From Alistipes sp. (GTDB lineage Bacteria > Bacteroidota > Bacteroidia > Bacteroidales > Rikenellaceae), in contig JAITWH010000013.1 of the NCBI GenBank assembly GCA_031285405.1, forward strand, positions 17,956-81,955: 64,000 nucleotides of DNA, in the 5' to 3' direction. Shown here in pieces: positions 9,576-20,213 of this stretch. Position numbers and translations under genes: made by a program. The notes under the pieces were generated by a model that was not told the DNA's origin, did no database searches, and saw only the letters and a program-made list of their open reading frames with translations. The number at the start of each line of letters is the position of its first letter. Position 1 is the stretch's first letter.

Positions 9576-10835
9576 ATGAAATCTATCGACACCTACGACT
9601 TCTCGGGCCGTCGCGCAATCATCCGCGTAGACTTCAACGTGCCCCTCGACGCAAACTTCAACGTCTCCGACTCGACGCGCATCCGAGCCGCCGTGCCTAC
9701 CATCAAAAAAGTGTTGGCCGGCGGAGGCAGCGTAATCCTGATGTCGCACCTGGGCCGCCCCAAGAAGAACAACGAGGAGAAGTACTCGCTGAGCCACATC
9801 GTCTCCGAGGTCGAAAAACTGATCGGCACCAAGGTTGCCTTCGCCGGCGACTCGATGGGTGACAAGGCTGCCGAAATGGCCGCCGCGCTCAAGCCCGGCG
9901 AGGTGATGATGCTCGAAAACCTGCGCTTCTACGCCGAGGAGGAGGGCAAGCCCCGCGGATTGGCCGACGACGCCACTGACGAAGAAAAGGCCGCAGCCAA
10001 AAAAGAGGTCAAGGCTTCGCAGAAGGAGTTTACAAAGCGCCTCGCGTCGTATGCCGACACCTATGTCAACGACGCGTTCGGCACGGCACATCGCGCGCAC
10101 GCATCGACCGCACTGATCGCCGACTACTTTCCCAGCGACAAGATGTTCGGCTATGTGATGGAGAACGAGCTCAAGGCTATCGACGGCGTGATGGAGAATC
10201 CCGGGCGTCCGTTCATGGCGATCCTCGGCGGCGCCAAGGTGTCGTCGAAGATCGTGATCATCGAAAAGTTGATGGAGAAGGTTGACAGCCTGATCATCGC
10301 CGGCGGCATGACCTACACCTTCGCCGCGGCGCAGGGTATGGATGTGGGCGACTCGATGAACGAGGTCGACATGCACCCCCTTGCCCTTCAGATTATCGAG
10401 ACGGCCAAGAAGAAGGGAGTCACCCTCTACTTCTCGCCCGACGCGCTGTGCGGCGACGCCTTCTCGCCCGAGGCCAACACCCTCGAATGTGCAGTGAATG
10501 CGATTCCCAAGGGTTGGGAGGGGATGGACATCGGCACCGGCGGCAAGAAGTTGTTCGTCGACGCGATCAAAGACCAGAAGACGATCATGTGGAACGGGCC
10601 GGTGGGTGTGTTCGAGTTCGATAAGTTTGCGAGCGGCACCCGTGTCGTGGCCGAGGCTATTGTCGAGGCGACCTCGCGCGGCGCGTTCTCGTTGATCGGC
10701 GGCGGCGACAGTGTGGCGGCCATCAACAAGTTTGGCCTTGCGGACAAGGTATCTTACAACTCGACCGGTGGCGGCGCGCTTCTTGAATATATCGAGGGTA
10801 AGGAGCTTCCCGGGGTGGCGGCTATTCGTAAGTAG
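9576..10835 (+). CDS. pgk: Phosphoglycerate kinase
   Basis: [49 protein letters not shown]; start taken at internal Met (MKSIDTYDF). Confidence 0.97.
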   Translation: MKSIDTYDFSGRRAIIRVDFNVPLDANFNVSDSTRIRAAVPTIKKVLAGGGSVILMSHLGRPKKNNEEKYSLSHIVSEVEKLIGTKVAFAGDSMGDKAAEMAAALKPGEVMMLENLRFYAEEEGKPRGLADDATDEEKAAAKKEVKASQKEFTKRLASYADTYVNDAFGTAHRAHASTALIADYFPSDKMFGYVMENELKAIDGVMENPGRPFMAILGGAKVSSKIVIIEKLMEKVDSLIIAGGMTYTFAAAQGMDVGDSMNEVDMHPLALQIIETAKKKGVTLYFSPDALCGDAFSPEANTLECAVNAIPKGWEGMDIGTGGKKLFVDAIKDQKTIMWNGPVGVFEFDKFASGTRVVAEAIVEATSRGAFSLIGGGDSVAAINKFGLADKVSYNSTGGGALLEYIEGKELPGVAAIRK

Positions 10836-10838
10836 TTT

Positions 10839-10975
10839 TAATCATGAATTATGAATCATGAATCATGAATTCAGGTGTGCTTCGCACGTATTTTTATATT
10901 GCGTTAGCTAAAATACGCTGCCGGCGTTCCGGCCGTTAGCCGATTCATGATTCATTATTTATGATTCATGATTCT
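10839..10975. repeat. Heptad-arm element, AATCATG/ATTCATG type with GTGTGCTTCGCACG hairpin and GCGTTAGC core
   Basis: AATCATG-AATTATG-AATCATG-AATCATG-AATTCAG ... ATTCATG-ATTCATT-ATTTATG-ATTCATG-ATTC. Confidence 0.87.
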
Positions 10976-10995
10976 GAAAAGTTAATTGAAAACAG

Positions 10996-13005
10996 ATGAG
11001 AAGGTTAATTTTAATAAGTTTGGCAGGAGTTATGGCGGCATGCGGCGGCAACAGCGAAACAAAGGTGCCGGGCATCGACCCGGCGAATCTCGACACGTCC
11101 ATCGCACCGTCGGCCGACTTCTATGAGTACGCCACCGCAGGGTGGCAGCGCTCGCACCCCTTGAAGCCCGAGTTCTCGCGCTACGGCTCGTTCGACGTGC
11201 TGAGGGAGAACAACGAGATTCGCATCCGCGATCTGTTTGCGACGATGGAGAAGAGCGCCGCGACTGCCGGAAGCGTCGAGCAGAAGATCGGCGACCTCTA
11301 TCGCATGGGCATGGACTCGGTGAGGCTCAACTCCGAGAAGCTCACCCCGTTGCGGCAAGACCTGAGCGCCATCGAGGTGTCGACATTCGACACGCGTGGC
11401 AGGTCGGCGCTGTTGGGGCAGATTCATCGCGCAGTGAGCAATCCCTTCTTCGGCCCCTTCGTGGATGCCGACATGATGGAGAGCAACACCAACATGGTGT
11501 ACCTCTATCAGGCGGGGTTGGGCATGGGCAACCGCGACTACTACCTCGACGCCGAGAACGAGGCGATTCGCGAGGCGTACAAAAAGTACATCGCGACGAT
11601 ATTCTCGCTGGCCGGATATGCCGACCCCGCACCCGCAGTCGAGGCGGTCATGGAGATCGAGACCCGAATAGCCGAGGCGTCGCTGTCGAACATCGAGCTG
11701 CGCGACCCCTACAACAGCTACAACAAGGTGACGGTCGAGTCTTTGAAAACCGACTATCCCGCCATCGACTGGGACGTCTACTTCGAGACGCTCAAGATCG
11801 GCGGTATCACAGAGCTCAACCTGGCTCACCCGAAGGTGATGAGGGTTGCCAACGAGGTGCTCGCCGGCGACCGCGCCAAGCTCAACTACTATCTCGCATT
11901 CAACATTCTGAACGAGGCCGCGGCCTATCTCGACGACGAGATGCATCGCGCGTCGTTTGAGTTCTTCGGTCGCACCATGTCGGGTCAGGAGCAGCCCCGT
12001 CCGAGGTGGAAGCGCGCGCTGGGCATGCCCAACAGCATCCTCGGTGAGGCGGTCGGCGAGATGTACGTCGCCAAATACTTTCCGCCCGAGAGCAAGGAGC
12101 GTATGTTGAAGATTGTCGGCGATCTGCAGACGGCGCTTGGCCAACATATCGAAAATCTCGAATGGATGTCGGCCGAGACCAAGGCCAAGGCGCTCGAAAA
12201 ACTCGGCACCTTCATCGTCAAGATCGGCTATCCCGACAAGTGGAAGGACTACTCGACGCTTGAGATCGACCCCGCGCTCAGCTATTGGCAGAACCTCAAG
12301 CGCGCCTGGGCGTGGCAGAACGACGACCGGATGGCCGAGGCAGGTAAGCCGGTCGACAAGTCGAAGTGGCACATGAGCCCCCAGACGGTCAACGCATACT
12401 ACAACCCATCGTCGAACGAGATATGTTTCCCCGCGGCGATCTTGCAGCCCCCGTTCTTCAACCCCGACGCCGACGACGCGGTCAACTACGGAGCCATCGG
12501 GGTGGTGATCGGCCACGAGATGACGCACGGGTTCGACGATCAGGGTCGGCAGTTCGACAAGCAGGGCAACCTCAACGACTGGTGGACCGAGGCCGACGCC
12601 GAGGCCTTCACCAAGCGTGCCGACGTGCTGGTCGAGCAGTTCAACGCCATCGAGGTGCAGCCCGGGCTTCAGGCCGACGGCCGATTTACCCTCGGTGAGA
12701 ACATTGCCGATCAGGGTGGGTTGCGGGTTGCCTACACCGCGCTGCAAAACTCTTTGGGGGGCACGACCCCCGCTCCGATCGACGGATTTTCGGTCGACCA
12801 GCGTTTCTACCTCGCCTACGCCCAGCTGTGGGCCCAAAACATTCGCCCCGAAGAGGAGGCGCGCCTCACGAAGATCGACGAACACTCGCTCGGCAAGTGG
12901 AGGGTGGATGGCGCGCTACGCAACATCGACTCCTTCTATCGCGCGTTCGACATCTCCGACGGCGCAATGTTCCTGCCGGTTGAGGAGCGGGTTGTGATTT
13001 GGTAG
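10996..13005 (+). CDS. M13 family zinc metallopeptidase (PepO/neprilysin-like), lipoprotein
   Basis: HEMTHGFDDQGRQFDKQGN (HExxH), GENIADQGG, NAYYNPSSNEICFPAAILQPPFF; lipobox LAGVMAAC. Confidence 0.95.
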   Translation: MRRLILISLAGVMAACGGNSETKVPGIDPANLDTSIAPSADFYEYATAGWQRSHPLKPEFSRYGSFDVLRENNEIRIRDLFATMEKSAATAGSVEQKIGDLYRMGMDSVRLNSEKLTPLRQDLSAIEVSTFDTRGRSALLGQIHRAVSNPFFGPFVDADMMESNTNMVYLYQAGLGMGNRDYYLDAENEAIREAYKKYIATIFSLAGYADPAPAVEAVMEIETRIAEASLSNIELRDPYNSYNKVTVESLKTDYPAIDWDVYFETLKIGGITELNLAHPKVMRVANEVLAGDRAKLNYYLAFNILNEAAAYLDDEMHRASFEFFGRTMSGQEQPRPRWKRALGMPNSILGEAVGEMYVAKYFPPESKERMLKIVGDLQTALGQHIENLEWMSAETKAKALEKLGTFIVKIGYPDKWKDYSTLEIDPALSYWQNLKRAWAWQNDDRMAEAGKPVDKSKWHMSPQTVNAYYNPSSNEICFPAAILQPPFFNPDADDAVNYGAIGVVIGHEMTHGFDDQGRQFDKQGNLNDWWTEADAEAFTKRADVLVEQFNAIEVQPGLQADGRFTLGENIADQGGLRVAYTALQNSLGGTTPAPIDGFSVDQRFYLAYAQLWAQNIRPEEEARLTKIDEHSLGKWRVDGALRNIDSFYRAFDISDGAMFLPVEERVVIW

Positions 13006-13036
13006 GTCGGAACGCCGACGGCGGATTTTCAGATAG

Positions 13037-13075
13037 AAAAAAGGAGGCTCCCGGGAACGAGGGCCTCTTTTTTTT
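13037..13075 (+). terminator. Rho-independent-type terminator
   Basis: GAGGC...GCCTC stem with T8 run. Confidence 0.7.
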
Positions 13076-13199
13076 GCAATTTTTTGATGCGGGAAAATTT
13101 GGAAATCGAAAAAAAAAAAAAACGTAACTTTGTCCGAAATGTTTTCAGAGGGTCTGAAGACATCATGACTCTTAAACAGGGAGACTAAATTTTGACGCC

Positions 13200-13730
13200 A
13201 TGAAAAAAATTGTGATTTCACTCTGTGTCGGGGCGCTGACGGGCATCCTCGGTACGGCATGCGACAGCAACGAACCGGACTTCCGCGCCGGACAGAAGAC
13301 AGAGCAACAGCAGGAGGCGGATGTGCCGTTCGCCGGATATCCGCTCGGAAATGTTGCAGGTGATGGCGAGCCGGCTGGTTGGGGCGATCCCGACCACGCC
13401 AACGCTCCGCGGGAGGGCGAAGTTGTCGCCGTCGACAGCGACGAGGAGTTGGCGGAGTATATTGAGGGAGACTACCCCGCCGTCGATTTTTCGCGAAAGA
13501 CGTTGCTGTTGGCTCGCGGCGCAACGTTGAGCGGTGTTCACAAAGCCACGGTTGACAGCCTGTCGCAGATCGCGGACGGGAGGTATCGGCTGTATGTGAC
13601 CGTGTTTCTGAACGCCGCCTCCGTTCTCGACTGCTGGCACACCGCGATCACTACGGACAAAATCGAGGAGGGGAGCGAATTTGAGTTGGAGGTGAACTTT
13701 CCTCGCTCCTGGCCCGATTCGGGTCGATAG
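13200..13730 (+). CDS. Hypothetical lipoprotein
   Basis: Signal and lipobox MKKIVISLCVGALTGILGTAC; preceded by TAACTTTG (-7-like). Confidence 0.7.
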   Translation: MKKIVISLCVGALTGILGTACDSNEPDFRAGQKTEQQQEADVPFAGYPLGNVAGDGEPAGWGDPDHANAPREGEVVAVDSDEELAEYIEGDYPAVDFSRKTLLLARGATLSGVHKATVDSLSQIADGRYRLYVTVFLNAASVLDCWHTAITTDKIEEGSEFELEVNFPRSWPDSGR

Positions 13731-13745
13731 GGTCGTGACTTTGTA

Positions 13746-13814
13746 CCTTATATATAAGGTATGGTACATGAGAAAAATGCAGCACTCTCGTGAGGGGGGG
13801 GCTGCGTTTTTTTT
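13746..13814. repeat. Composite TACCTTATATATAAGGTAT palindrome plus GCAGC..GCTGC terminator hairpin (left flank of low-GC island)
   Basis: Same order of parts recurs at 16937-17003. Confidence 0.6.
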
Positions 13815-13840
13815 GCGGGCGTTTTTGCGGGAGGGAGGGG

Positions 13841-14080
13841 CTATGCGAAGAGGTGGGGGACTTCGAAGTTTTCCTCCATGCGGCGGGGTGGGTCGCCGTA
13901 TTCGATGTAGTGGCGGCCGGTCTCGTGATCTGTCCAACGTCGGAGCGGGTAGGCGAATTCGAGGGGGTAGCGATAGAGGTCGTAGCTGTAATCGTGGCGC
14001 GTGTTGAGGCGGAATTTCTGCTTTTCGAGCAGGTCGGCGTGGTACTTGGGGAGCCAGGTACTGAATTTGAAGGTGGCCAT
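13841..14080 (-). CDS. Small hypothetical protein
   Basis: 79-aa ORF starting MATFKFSTWLPKYHADLLEKQKFRL; coherent non-repetitive composition. Confidence 0.5.
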   Translation of the reverse strand: MATFKFSTWLPKYHADLLEKQKFRLNTRHDYSYDLYRYPLEFAYPLRRWTDHETGRHYIEYGDPPRRMEENFEVPHLFA

Positions 14081-14264
14081 GGTTTTGGTTTTTTGTTGGG
14101 TTTGGGTTCTGGTGTTTTTGTTGGTTCGGTGCAAATATAATACTTCGAGGGGGCGTTGTCAAGAGGGGGGGTGGGGATTTTTTGCAGATTTATTGCAGAA
14201 AACTTGGATTTTATGAAAATAATTGTTTTTTTGCAGCATAAACCGACTGATAAAATCGAAAGAC

Positions 14265-14702
14265 ATGAAGAAAACACGTTTCTTTTTTATGGTGGCAGTA
14301 TGCGTGATGGTGTCCGAATGTCGTGCCGAAGTGGATTATGGTTGTACATGGGAGTTCCGTGTAGTGAATAACACCGAAAAGAGTGTAACTATTGAGCGAA
14401 ATTGGGGTGTAGAACAGAATCTCTCAATTATGCCAAGTGGCGGACTCACGATTTTTTCGAGTAACACAGAATGTAGCAAACAGGATGGCGATCTTGCTGA
14501 TTTGTACCCACATGAAGGGATGATTCTGCCGCTATTCCCCTCTTCAACCGCATCGTTCCAGATAAAAGTTGGAGATGAACTGTTGCCGGAAGTTGTCATG
14601 AAAAGGAAGTTCTGGGAGTATATTTCAGAAAAATATTATGGTGTTTACACATTGATTCTCTCCGATGAACTTATAGAAACAATAAATAACGAACAACTTT
14701 AA
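14265..14702 (+). CDS. Hypothetical secreted/lipoprotein-like protein in low-GC segment
   Basis: MKKTRFFFMVAVCVMVSEC leader; AT-rich codon usage. Confidence 0.65.
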   Translation: MKKTRFFFMVAVCVMVSECRAEVDYGCTWEFRVVNNTEKSVTIERNWGVEQNLSIMPSGGLTIFSSNTECSKQDGDLADLYPHEGMILPLFPSSTASFQIKVGDELLPEVVMKRKFWEYISEKYYGVYTLILSDELIETINNEQL

Positions 14703-14724
14703 CCATTGTTTAAATACATCCATT

Positions 14725-16863
14725 ATGAAAAGTCTGTTAACCGTATTCGTATGCATGTTGTTAGTAACGGCGTGTTCGCATTTCGAGGAACCTGAAATGA
14801 TTCCTGTCGAGTATACCGAAGTTGAGTCTCAACCCCGGACTCGTGCGGCAGTTGTCGCGTCTGACCAAAATCCCTACTCTCTTTCAAATGTCCAAGAAGC
14901 CTACAATGATTTGCGGCCGTCTTTAGGGCTACCTGCCAAAACTATCGCCGCTTCTCACCATTATGTGCGATTTAACATTCAAGACTCTCTAATGTATAAG
15001 ACAGTGCATGATGATCTTGGATTGGAACTGATTGAATATCCGTTGGACATAGAACTCACTGTCACGGAGATGAACGCATACATGAGCAATACATCGAATA
15101 CGTGGTATTATACTGTTGTTCCTGCAGGTTTCACATACCCGCAGGGGGTCAGCTATGAATTTTTAGACTACGTTTATATGCAAGGAGAGCCTGCGACCAG
15201 AGCGCCAGGAGAAACGCCTCAAATAGACGATGAAGATTACGACCTTGTCATAGAAAAAGCTATGCAGAACAACGGAATTAATGTGGCTTCACTTACCAGA
15301 GGGGCGGCGTGGTATCCATCAGCGACAATCAAGTTTGTAGAAGATTACAATGGGAATACGATTAATTTGGAAGGGGTTAAAGTCAGATGAACACACTTCA
15401 TCAATGTCGGCTCCGGAACGACAGACGCAAACGGTAATGTCTCTGGAATTAAAGGTTGGGGTGGCAAATTCCGGAACCCAGTTGGCTATCACATCATTTG
15501 GGACGATCCCAAATGGAATATCCGTGATGGAAGATCTGGTCAAGCAAAAACTCATGGACTGAAGCAAAAATCACATTGGAATCACACCATTACGAACAGC
15601 GACACAAAGGATTCATATTTCGCTGCCACGCACAGGGCCCTGTGGGCCTATTATTACAAGTCTTACACTCTGACAAGTGGAATTACGAAAGCGAGGGTTG
15701 ACAAAATGGATACAGGGGTGTTATGGAACAAAGATCATACTGATAGACTTGCACGATTCAACCCTGCAGCACGAACATTTGGAGGAAATCTTATTCTGGT
15801 TTATGGTAAAGCAAGCGGATCAAATCGTAGTCGATGGGAAGTTACGAGTAGCATGTTTCATGAATTGGGGCACGCGACACATTGGCAGGCTGTTGTAGAT
15901 AAACGAGGAGCAAACAGATGGAGTGAATTCATTAATGCAGAAGATCGCTTGGTTGAAAGTTGGGCCCGAGGTGTTCAAGCGTCATACATGCGAGCGTTTT
16001 ATCCAGATTATCTGCAAACCGGTTACCATACTGATTATACCGCTATTGTCGAATCTATGATGAATCAGGGGATGACTCTTAAACAGATAGAGGACGCGAT
16101 GGTCGGAGAGAGTGAATGGAACAACTGGCGTTCGAATGTTTTAGCAACAGGGCGCATACCTGCTGTGATTGTTGACATGATATTTAATAATCCACTAACG
16201 CCGGTTAGAGTTAACATGGTGAACCCCATTACTGGCCCTACAACGGCGAGTACAACTAATATAACATACAGTGTGCCTGGGACTCTACCTGGAAATGTCA
16301 CTTTCAATGGTTGGACGGTATCTCCAAATAATAACTACACGACTACGGGTGGAATGGCCGGCAGAACTCTGAATATCAAATTTCTCGCTACCGGCAACTA
16401 TACCGTCACGGCAAATTTCACGCTGCCGAACGGAACCTCTTATGCCCCATCTAAAACGGTCAGCGTTACCGGTGCTCCGACGATTACGAATGTCACTTGG
16501 CGTAGTGATGGTGGGCCGGGTGTGCCTGTGTCGCCCGGAAATTACGCATATTTCACAGCCGTGGGTGACTTGACAGGCGCAACCCTCGAATGGACGAAAG
16601 GAATCGGGTGCGATCCGTACGGCGGGTTCATCCATAATAGTACCACCTATGCCGCTCTGTTCGATGGTTCGGATCAGAATTACATAATGGTCAATGTCCG
16701 TGCGCAGCGAAATGGTGTTTGGTCGAACACCTATTATGCCTATGCTCCGGTGCAGTTCTATGCCCCTGCGCCTAATTCAGAAGAGGAGACCGAAGAGACG
16801 GAGGAGACCGAAACCGAGAGCACCGCGGAATCTGCGGCTCTGGTTGCGGCGATCGCTCAATAA
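14725..16863 (+). pseudogene. Zincin-like lipoprotein split by an in-frame TGA (15388-15390); ORF pieces 14725..15390 and 15706..16863 share one frame
   Basis: MKSLLTVFVCMLLVTAC lipobox; LEGVKVR-stop-THFINVGSGTTDANGNVSG reads on without frameshift; HELGH zinc motif (SSMFHELGHATHWQ); Ig/PKD-like tail. Confidence 0.75.
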
Positions 16864-16936
16864 TCCCGCGGGCGGCGGCAACGGCCGCAACGGATTTAGC
16901 TACGCGGTTTTTTGCTACGCAGAATATAGCTACGCT

Positions 16937-17003
16937 ATACCTTATATATATAGGGTATGGCACTCGAAAAAACGCAGCATCCGAAAGGGTGTTGCGTTTT
17001 TTT
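16937..17003. repeat. Composite TACCTTATATATATAGGGTAT plus CGCAGC..GTTGCG terminator hairpin (right flank of low-GC island)
   Basis: Matches architecture of 13746-13814. Confidence 0.6.
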
Positions 17004-17116
17004 GTTGCAGGTGGGGCTGTTTTTGTTACGAGGTCATCGGGGTTTTTGAACTGCGCGAAAAAAAAATCGCAGCCGGCGTTCCGGCGGCACAGTGTTTGAT
17101 ATTTAGAGGGGACATA

Positions 17117-18169
17117 ATGAAACGGTTTGTCGCCATAATGTGCGCCGTGCTTCTGGGGGGATCGCCCGCCGCGCACGGAGAGAGGATCGTCGCCCCTGAT
17201 CGGAGCGACAATCTTTCTCGTGTTGACGCCCGGAACCCCGATGCAGATGCACGCCCGGGCCTCGTCTCGGAGGTGGTCGCAAGCCCGATTTTTGTTGACA
17301 GTTCGACACCGCTCTTCGTCGACGCGCCCGACACAAGTTTCACATTCGCCGAAGCCCTGAGTTTGAGTCCGCTCGCCGCAAGTGACGCCTACACCACCCG
17401 CTTCACCCGCATCGTCCGCCCCGACACCCCGATCTCGATCCGCCCCGACGTTCCGCACCTCGTCTACGAGCCTCAGAGTCAGACGACAAACCTGCGTGCC
17501 CGCCCCCGAATTCACTTGGAGGTGCCGAGCCTGAGCGGGAGCCTCGCCGGCGTCGACTACCACACCGTCGGGCGGGCGTTCCAAAACATATCGCTGGTGG
17601 GCACCAACGCGCCCGACTACTCGTCGACCATGAAGGGGTTCACCTTTGCCGTCGGCCACAGTTTTCCGCTACACCAACGGCCCATCCTCAAGATCGTTCA
17701 CGTGGGGCTCGACGTGACCTGGTTCGACGCCGAGTACGGGTATTGGCGACGCAAGCTCGACGAATTTCGCAAGTGGATGTACAAGCTGGACGTCGCTGTG
17801 GGGGTCGGGCCGGCGATCCATCTGAGACCCTCGGGGCGGCTGAATCGCTTTGCCGTACACATCTACGGCCGGTTTCATCCCACCATGTCGCTCGTGGCGC
17901 ACAACATTCCCGTGGCATCCGGCAACCGGTTCGAACTCGTCTCGGGGTACGCCTCCTACGCCTCGACGGGCGTTGCGGTGTCGTGGGACGCCTTTTCTGT
18001 GGGTGCCGAGTGGCGATTCGGCGGCGGACGCTACCGAGGCATCCGTTTGGCCGACCTCACCGTCTCCGACGACGACGCCTCGTCATTCGGCATTTCGCCC
18101 GAGGATCTGCTCACCCACCAACGCCACCGCATGCGCGGCAGCCGCCTCTATGTCAGCTTTCGGTTCTGA
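17117..18169 (+). CDS. Hypothetical exported outer-membrane-type protein
   Basis: Signal MKRFVAIMCAVLLGGSPAAHG; alternating beta pattern ending in YVSFRF (C-terminal aromatic). Confidence 0.6.
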   Translation: MKRFVAIMCAVLLGGSPAAHGERIVAPDRSDNLSRVDARNPDADARPGLVSEVVASPIFVDSSTPLFVDAPDTSFTFAEALSLSPLAASDAYTTRFTRIVRPDTPISIRPDVPHLVYEPQSQTTNLRARPRIHLEVPSLSGSLAGVDYHTVGRAFQNISLVGTNAPDYSSTMKGFTFAVGHSFPLHQRPILKIVHVGLDVTWFDAEYGYWRRKLDEFRKWMYKLDVAVGVGPAIHLRPSGRLNRFAVHIYGRFHPTMSLVAHNIPVASGNRFELVSGYASYASTGVAVSWDAFSVGAEWRFGGGRYRGIRLADLTVSDDDASSFGISPEDLLTHQRHRMRGSRLYVSFRF

Positions 18170-18267
18170 GGCACATCTGCCGACAGCACTGTATTTGCCG
18201 ATTTTGGATGTAAACCGGCACATTTCAGCTAAATTTTTATTACATTTACAGCATCGGGAGCGATGCT

Positions 18268-18816
18268 ATGGATGACAAAAAGGATATACATATCCTGAAC
18301 GAACTGTTTTCGGATTATCAGCGGCGATTCATCCGTTTCGCAGAGCTGTATGTCAGGGACGAGGCGATCGCGAAAGATTTCGTCATCGAGGCCATCATGC
18401 ACTACTGGGAGAAGCGCGACTCACTGCGGCCCGACTCCAACATTCCCGCCTACATTCTGACTATCGTCAAACACAAATGCCTCAACCATCTCGAACACAT
18501 CCGCGTGCGCCGAGACGTGACAGGCAAGATGGAGCAGCACATCCGGTGGGAGTTGCAGACCCGCATCGCGTCGCTCAGGGCGTGCGAACCGGAGGAGCTC
18601 TTCACCGGAGAGGCGCGAGCGATCGTCGACCGGACACTCATGTCGCTACCCGAGCAGACGCGCACGATATTCACGATGAGCCGCTGGGACAACATGCCCG
18701 TGAGGGAGATCGCCTCGCACTTCGGTATCAGCGTCAAGGCGGTAGACTACCACATCTCGAAGACGCTGAAGGCGCTCCGTAAAAGTTTGAAGGACTACCT
18801 GCCGATGGGGGTGTAA
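18268..18816 (+). CDS. RNA polymerase sigma-70 factor, ECF, Bacteroides-type
   Basis: Region 2 (AIAKDFVIEAIMHYWEKRD) and region 4 (SLPEQTRTIFTMSRWDNMPVREIASHFGISVKAVDYHISKTLKALRK). Confidence 0.92.
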   Translation: MDDKKDIHILNELFSDYQRRFIRFAELYVRDEAIAKDFVIEAIMHYWEKRDSLRPDSNIPAYILTIVKHKCLNHLEHIRVRRDVTGKMEQHIRWELQTRIASLRACEPEELFTGEARAIVDRTLMSLPEQTRTIFTMSRWDNMPVREIASHFGISVKAVDYHISKTLKALRKSLKDYLPMGV

Positions 18817-18853
18817 AAAACAGAGGCTCTCTTTCAGAGGGCCTCCGTTTTTT
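18817..18853. terminator. Bidirectional terminator between convergent genes
   Basis: AAAAAACAGAGGCTC..GGGCCTCCGTTTTTT. Confidence 0.7.
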
Positions 18854-18869
18854 GTGTGACATTCGAAAC

Positions 18870-19247
18870 CTACTTCACATCGCCTTTCACAGTCAGGATG
18901 TAGCTTCCGGCCTTGCCGTTGCTGTAAACGGATATTGTTTTGACAAAGGGCCCTGGCGCCTCCTCCGGATCGTAGGTGATCACGATGGAGCCCGACCCTC
19001 CGGCGGGAATCGGTTCCCTCGTCCACTGCGTGGTGGTGCAGCCGCACGACGAGAGGATTCGCGTGATGACCAATGGCATCCCTCCGCGATTGTTGATGAC
19101 GAACGTGTGCGACACCTCTCCGCCGGTGCGGGCGATCTCTCCGAAATCCCACGTAGCGTTGTCGGCTGCGATCACTGCGGGTTGCTGGGCGGAGACGATC
19201 CACGTCGTCGCCAACAGTGCGAGGCATATCAAAATTATCCGCTTCAT
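18870..19247 (-). CDS. DUF1573 family protein
   Basis: WDFGEIARTGGEVSHTFVINNRGGMPLVITRILSSCGCTT is typical of DUF1573. Confidence 0.88.
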   Translation of the reverse strand: MKRIILICLALLATTWIVSAQQPAVIAADNATWDFGEIARTGGEVSHTFVINNRGGMPLVITRILSSCGCTTTQWTREPIPAGGSGSIVITYDPEEAPGPFVKTISVYSNGKAGSYILTVKGDVK

Positions 19248-19271
19248 CCCTTAGCTCCTTGTCGATTAAAT

Positions 19272-20192
19272 TTAGTCGTTCAGACGATAGCTCACGAATG
19301 CGAACCGCTGGCTGTCGGGCGCCCACGAGTTGACGTTGATCGTGCCCTGGCCGCCGAATAGTTTGGTGAGCAGTCGGGGCTCGCCGCCTTCGGCGGGGAT
19401 CATCCACAACTCGACATTCTTGTTGGCGAGATGCTGCCCGGGTTCGAGGTCGCCCACGTGGTAGGTGATGTAGACAACACTTTTGCCATCAGGCGAGATG
19501 TGCGGAAACCATGCGTTGCGGGTCTGGTCGAAGGTCATCTGGGTCTGCTCGCTACCGTCGATCTTCATGCGCCACACCTGCATCAGGCCGGTGCGAACAG
19601 AGTTGAACCAGAGGTACTCGCCGCATGGGGAGTACTCGGGGCCGTCGTCGAGACCTTCGGCGTCGGTCAGGCGAACCTCTTCGCCCCCGATAGAGGGGAT
19701 CACGTAGATGTCGTAGTTGCCTTTGCGGTCGGCGCAGTAGGCCAGCTGATTACCGTCGGGGCTGAAGCCGTGCAGGTAACTCGGAGCCATGGGGGTAATC
19801 AGTACAGGGTCGCCGCCCCAGATCGGCAGGGTGTAGATGCGCGACTGGTGATCTTCGCGGGTTCCGTGGCTGATGGCGATCTGCTTGCCGTCGAACGACA
19901 GCACGTGGTCGTTGTTGGCGCGCGTGGCAAAGCCGGTGTAGATCTCCTGCGGTTCGCCCGGATTCTCGGGCGAGATGCGATAGAGCTTGCCGCCGCTGTT
20001 GTAGATGAGCCACTTGCCGTCCACGGTCCAGTTGGGAGCCTCGATCAGGGAGGAGAACTCTTTGAGCACCTTTCGGCTGCCGTCTCGGGAGTCCATGATT
20101 TCGAGCACGCTCGTCACACGGTTTCTCTGCTGGGCGTACACCCCGCCTGCCACAGTCAGCAGCGCGAGGGTCAAAAATAAAATTTTTCTCAT
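19272..20192 (-). CDS. TolB-like/WD40-like (PD40) beta-propeller secreted protein
   Basis: Repeated PD40 signatures (WTVDGKWLIYNS, FSPDGNQLAYCA, YSPCGEYLWFNS, ISPDGKSVVYIT). Confidence 0.88.
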   Translation of the reverse strand: MRKILFLTLALLTVAGGVYAQQRNRVTSVLEIMDSRDGSRKVLKEFSSLIEAPNWTVDGKWLIYNSGGKLYRISPENPGEPQEIYTGFATRANNDHVLSFDGKQIAISHGTREDHQSRIYTLPIWGGDPVLITPMAPSYLHGFSPDGNQLAYCADRKGNYDIYVIPSIGGEEVRLTDAEGLDDGPEYSPCGEYLWFNSVRTGLMQVWRMKIDGSEQTQMTFDQTRNAWFPHISPDGKSVVYITYHVGDLEPGQHLANKNVELWMIPAEGGEPRLLTKLFGGQGTINVNSWAPDSQRFAFVSYRLND

Positions 20193-20213
20193 GATGATAG
20201 CGGGTTAAGAGTT

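Noticed and set aside
11011-12885. 624-aa minus ORF opposite the M13 peptidase
   Set aside because: Antisense shadow; low-complexity translation, while the + strand has HExxH and family motifs.
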